Assembly: GCA_963712565.1 (NCBI GenBank)
Contig: CAVQIP010000052.1
Coordinates: 82,335 to 146,334, forward strand
Source of the DNA: VAZQ01 sp963712565
GTDB taxonomy: Bacteria; Pseudomonadota; Alphaproteobacteria; Rhizobiales; Xanthobacteraceae
Reading direction: 5' to 3'
DNA: 64,000 nt
This document shows positions 62,419-64,000 of this stretch, piece after piece; the first letter of the stretch is position 1; each line of letters begins with the position of its first letter. Below the pieces are notes generated by a model. It was not told the DNA's origin and did no database searches. It saw only the letters and a program-made list of their open reading frames with translations. The position numbers were made by a program, and so were the translations under genes.

Positions 62419-63393
62419 CTACTGCGGATGGCTCGCGGCCAGCGACTTCGCCAGCGGCGCCCAGCGCGCGGTTTCCGCCTCGACGAACTTGGTGAATTCT
62501 TCCGGCGACATCAGCCTGGATTCGATGGCGTCGAGCGCGAGCCGCTTCTGCACCTCGGGCAGCTGCATGGCCTTGAGCGTCTCGCGGCTGAGCTGCTGCA
62601 CGATGTCTTTCGGCAGCCGCGCCGGTCCCGACAGCGCGAACCACGTCGCCGCCACCAGGTCCTGGCCCACTTCGCGGAACGTCGGGATGTCCGGCGCGTT
62701 CGGGATGCGCTTTTCCGTGGAGACCGCGAGCGCCAGCACCTTGCCGGCGCGCACTTGCTCGGCGGCGGATGAGAAGGTCATGGTGCCGAGCTTGACGTGC
62801 CCGGCCACCAGGTCGGTGAGCGCGGGACCCGCGCCTTTGTACGGGATGTGGCTGACTTTGTAGCCCTCCTGCCGCGCCAGATATTCCGCGACCAGAAATC
62901 CGTGCGAGCCCGTCCCTGGAGAGATGAAGCTCATCGGCTCCTTGTTCTGCCGCGCGAGCGCGACGAAGTCCTTGTAGGTCGACACGCCGAGCGACGGATG
63001 CACGATCATGACCACCGGCGGCCCGCCGAGATAGGCGATGTGGGTGAAATCGCGCAGCCCGTCGTAGCCGGCATTGGCGTTGAACACCGGCGAGATCACG
63101 TTCGACGCGATGCTGGAGACGACGAGGGTATAGCCGTCGGGCTCGGCCGCGGCACCGGCCGCCGCGCCGACCATGCCGCCGGCGCCGCCGCGGTTCTCGA
63201 CGAAGAACTGCTGGTGGAACGCGGTGGAGAGGTGGTCGGCGATGATCCGGCCCAAAGTATCGGCGGCGCCGCCGGCGGCGAAGGGAGCGATGATCTTCAC
63301 CGGCCGGTTCGGCCAGTTCTGCGCCTGCGCCTGGCCGCAAGCCAGGCACAGCAGGGCCGCCGCCGCGGCGAATATTGCGCGAAGTCTCGTCAT
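62419..63393 (-). CDS. Tripartite tricarboxylate transporter (Bug/TctC) substrate-binding protein
   Basis: A 324-residue periplasmic receptor with signal peptide MTRLRAIFAAAAALLCLACG then QAQAQ. Family motifs: WPNRPVKIIAPFAAGGAADT, FVENRGGAGGMVGAA and PYKGAGPALTDLVAGHVKLG. It faces the Rieske dioxygenase operon, so it may receive the same aromatic acid. Intact; no TctAB nearby. Confidence 0.92.
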   Translation of the reverse strand: MTRLRAIFAAAAALLCLACGQAQAQNWPNRPVKIIAPFAAGGAADTLGRIIADHLSTAFHQQFFVENRGGAGGMVGAAAGAAAEPDGYTLVVSSIASNVISPVFNANAGYDGLRDFTHIAYLGGPPVVMIVHPSLGVSTYKDFVALARQNKEPMSFISPGTGSHGFLVAEYLARQEGYKVSHIPYKGAGPALTDLVAGHVKLGTMTFSSAAEQVRAGKVLALAVSTEKRIPNAPDIPTFREVGQDLVAATWFALSGPARLPKDIVQQLSRETLKAMQLPEVQKRLALDAIESRLMSPEEFTKFVEAETARWAPLAKSLAASHPQ

Positions 63394-63679
63394 GCTCGGA
63401 CCTCTCGATCAAGGAATTTCTTGCGAGCCTATCCTAAGCCCATACCGCCGTCATGGCGCGCGGGCGGCCAGCGACAAACTGCCGTCGTTGCTCGCGAGAC
63501 ATCGGGCTGGATGCAACCGGCGGGGAGGGCAAGGGCGGGCGTCGCCGGCCGGCCACCGGCGCCTCGGTGTCTGCCGCGGCGCGCGAAAGCCGGCACGGAA
63601 TGTGAACTGCTTCACAGAGGGAGGGGCGGACAGCGCATTAGAAGGTGGAGGCCTTGGACCCGCAGATCGGGGGCTTTCA

Positions 63680-63874
63680 ATGACCATGCTCTCTCCTGCC
63701 TTCGTCTCCGCGGCGCTTGAACGGCCCTCGTTCTGGCGGCGATTGGTCGATGCGATCGAAACCGGCCAGCGGCGCAGGGCCGAGCAGGTCATCACGGCAC
63801 AGCTGCGGCGCCACGGCGGCGAGCACCACGACGAGTTCACGCGCGAGCTCGAGCGGCGTTTCGTGGGTCAATAG
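63680..63874 (+). CDS. Small hypothetical protein, 64 residues
   Basis: Unrecognised. A short, soluble, charged protein (MTMLSPAFVSAALERPSFWR to EFTRELERRFVGQ), rich in Arg and Glu, with a predicted helical middle (DAIETGQRRRAEQVITAQLR) and no signal peptide. A G-rich stretch precedes the ATG but no clear site. A 286-bp non-coding stretch separates it from the Bug gene upstream; apart from GC-rich filler nothing was seen there. Confidence 0.6.
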   Translation: MTMLSPAFVSAALERPSFWRRLVDAIETGQRRRAEQVITAQLRRHGGEHHDEFTRELERRFVGQ

Positions 63875-63888
63875 CGGGGGAGGGGCAG

Positions 63889-63984
63889 ATGATGCTCAGC
63901 TTCTCAGTCTCTTTCGGCCTGCTCTGGCTCACGGTCGGCTTCACCGCGCTGATGGCCTGCCTGCTGGCGGCCGCGCCGGAGTGA
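63889..63984 (+). CDS. Small membrane peptide, 31 residues
   Basis: Below the size of most gene predictions. Sequence MMLSFSVSFGLLWLTVGFTA then LMACLLAAAPE: one hydrophobic helix, no charges in the core. It follows GGGGGAGGGGCAG closely, a good ribosome-binding site, and is 15 bp after the preceding small gene. Its stop overlaps a following ATG (TGATG at 63982-63986) that opens a new frame (MAIPS) running off the right edge, so a three-gene operon is likely. Function unknown. Confidence 0.55.
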   Translation: MMLSFSVSFGLLWLTVGFTALMACLLAAAPE

Positions 63985-64000
63985 TGGCGATCCCGTCCTA

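Noticed and set aside
1..64000. tRNA, rRNA or riboswitch genes
   Set aside because: No cloverleaf, rRNA-like stretch or recognisable riboswitch core was found on either strand by eye; a covariance-model search could still find small RNAs.

Overview
The window is strongly GC-rich, densely coded DNA with third-position GC bias on both strands. It carries several tripartite-tricarboxylate (Bug) receptors, CoxLMS-type molybdenum hydroxylases, SoxC/D-like proteins, PQQ dehydrogenases and GC-rich intergenic palindromes. Together these suggest a metabolically versatile soil or freshwater alphaproteobacterium of the Hyphomicrobiales (Bradyrhizobium/Xanthobacteraceae type). This placement is inferred from gene content; no rRNA, tRNA or housekeeping marker is present. 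No insertion sequence, prophage or CRISPR array was seen.

Layout. (1) 1-10.7 kb, periplasmic oxidation island: the end of a TonB-dependent receptor; two paralogous PQQ alcohol dehydrogenases, each beside its own small c-type cytochrome and each with the extra Asp typical of lanthanide-dependent enzymes; between them an exported pentapeptide-repeat protein, a SoxC/SoxD-like molybdenum-cytochrome pair and a NitT/TauT-type ABC transporter. (2) 10.8-16 kb: a luciferase-like flavin oxidoreductase followed by hydantoinase/oxoprolinase subunits A and B. (3) 16-21.7 kb, minus strand: orphan xanthine-dehydrogenase-type large subunit, RidA-like protein, Fe-S/CCG-domain protein, 3-hydroxybenzoate 6-hydroxylase-like FAD enzyme. 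(4) 21.9-27.9 kb, plus strand: a ribose-type ABC importer (binding protein, double ATPase, two permeases) ending in an acyl-CoA-dehydrogenase-like flavoprotein. (5) 28-37.6 kb: isochorismatase-family hydrolase, a chimeric ABC-transporter remnant, a TAT-exported FAD oxidase, two Bug receptors, a zinc alcohol dehydrogenase, an alpha/beta hydrolase-LLM oxidoreductase pair and a cupin. (6) 37.9-46.2 kb, minus strand: a tightly packed operon reading aldehyde dehydrogenase, aspartate dehydrogenase, Mo-hydroxylase large subunit, medium subunit, small subunit, second large subunit. (7) 46.2-63.4 kb: an aromatic-acid catabolism neighbourhood with two 4,5-dihydroxyphthalate-decarboxylase-like proteins, two MhpA-like FAD hydroxylases, a UbiD-family decarboxylase, a VOC protein, a NitT/TauT ABC transporter, a LigB-type extradiol dioxygenase, a truncated GntR regulator with a palindromic operator, a Rieske dioxygenase alpha/beta pair and two more Bug receptors. 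(8) Right edge: two small proteins.

How it fits together. Regions 5-7 read as a collection of uptake and oxidation modules for aromatic or heteroaromatic acids: solute receptors capture the compound, Mo- or FAD- or Rieske-type hydroxylases activate the ring, decarboxylases strip carboxylates, and the LigB-type enzyme opens the ring. No electron-transfer reductase for the Rieske enzyme, no TctA/TctB membrane subunits for the Bug receptors and no UbiX are in the window, so partners must lie elsewhere.

Caution. About sixteen otherwise intact genes are interrupted by single-base frame changes, about twenty of which look like one extra base against about two that look like one missing base. They are annotated here as single genes across the shift. 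A systematic sequencing or assembly error is the simplest explanation, but it has not been tested.
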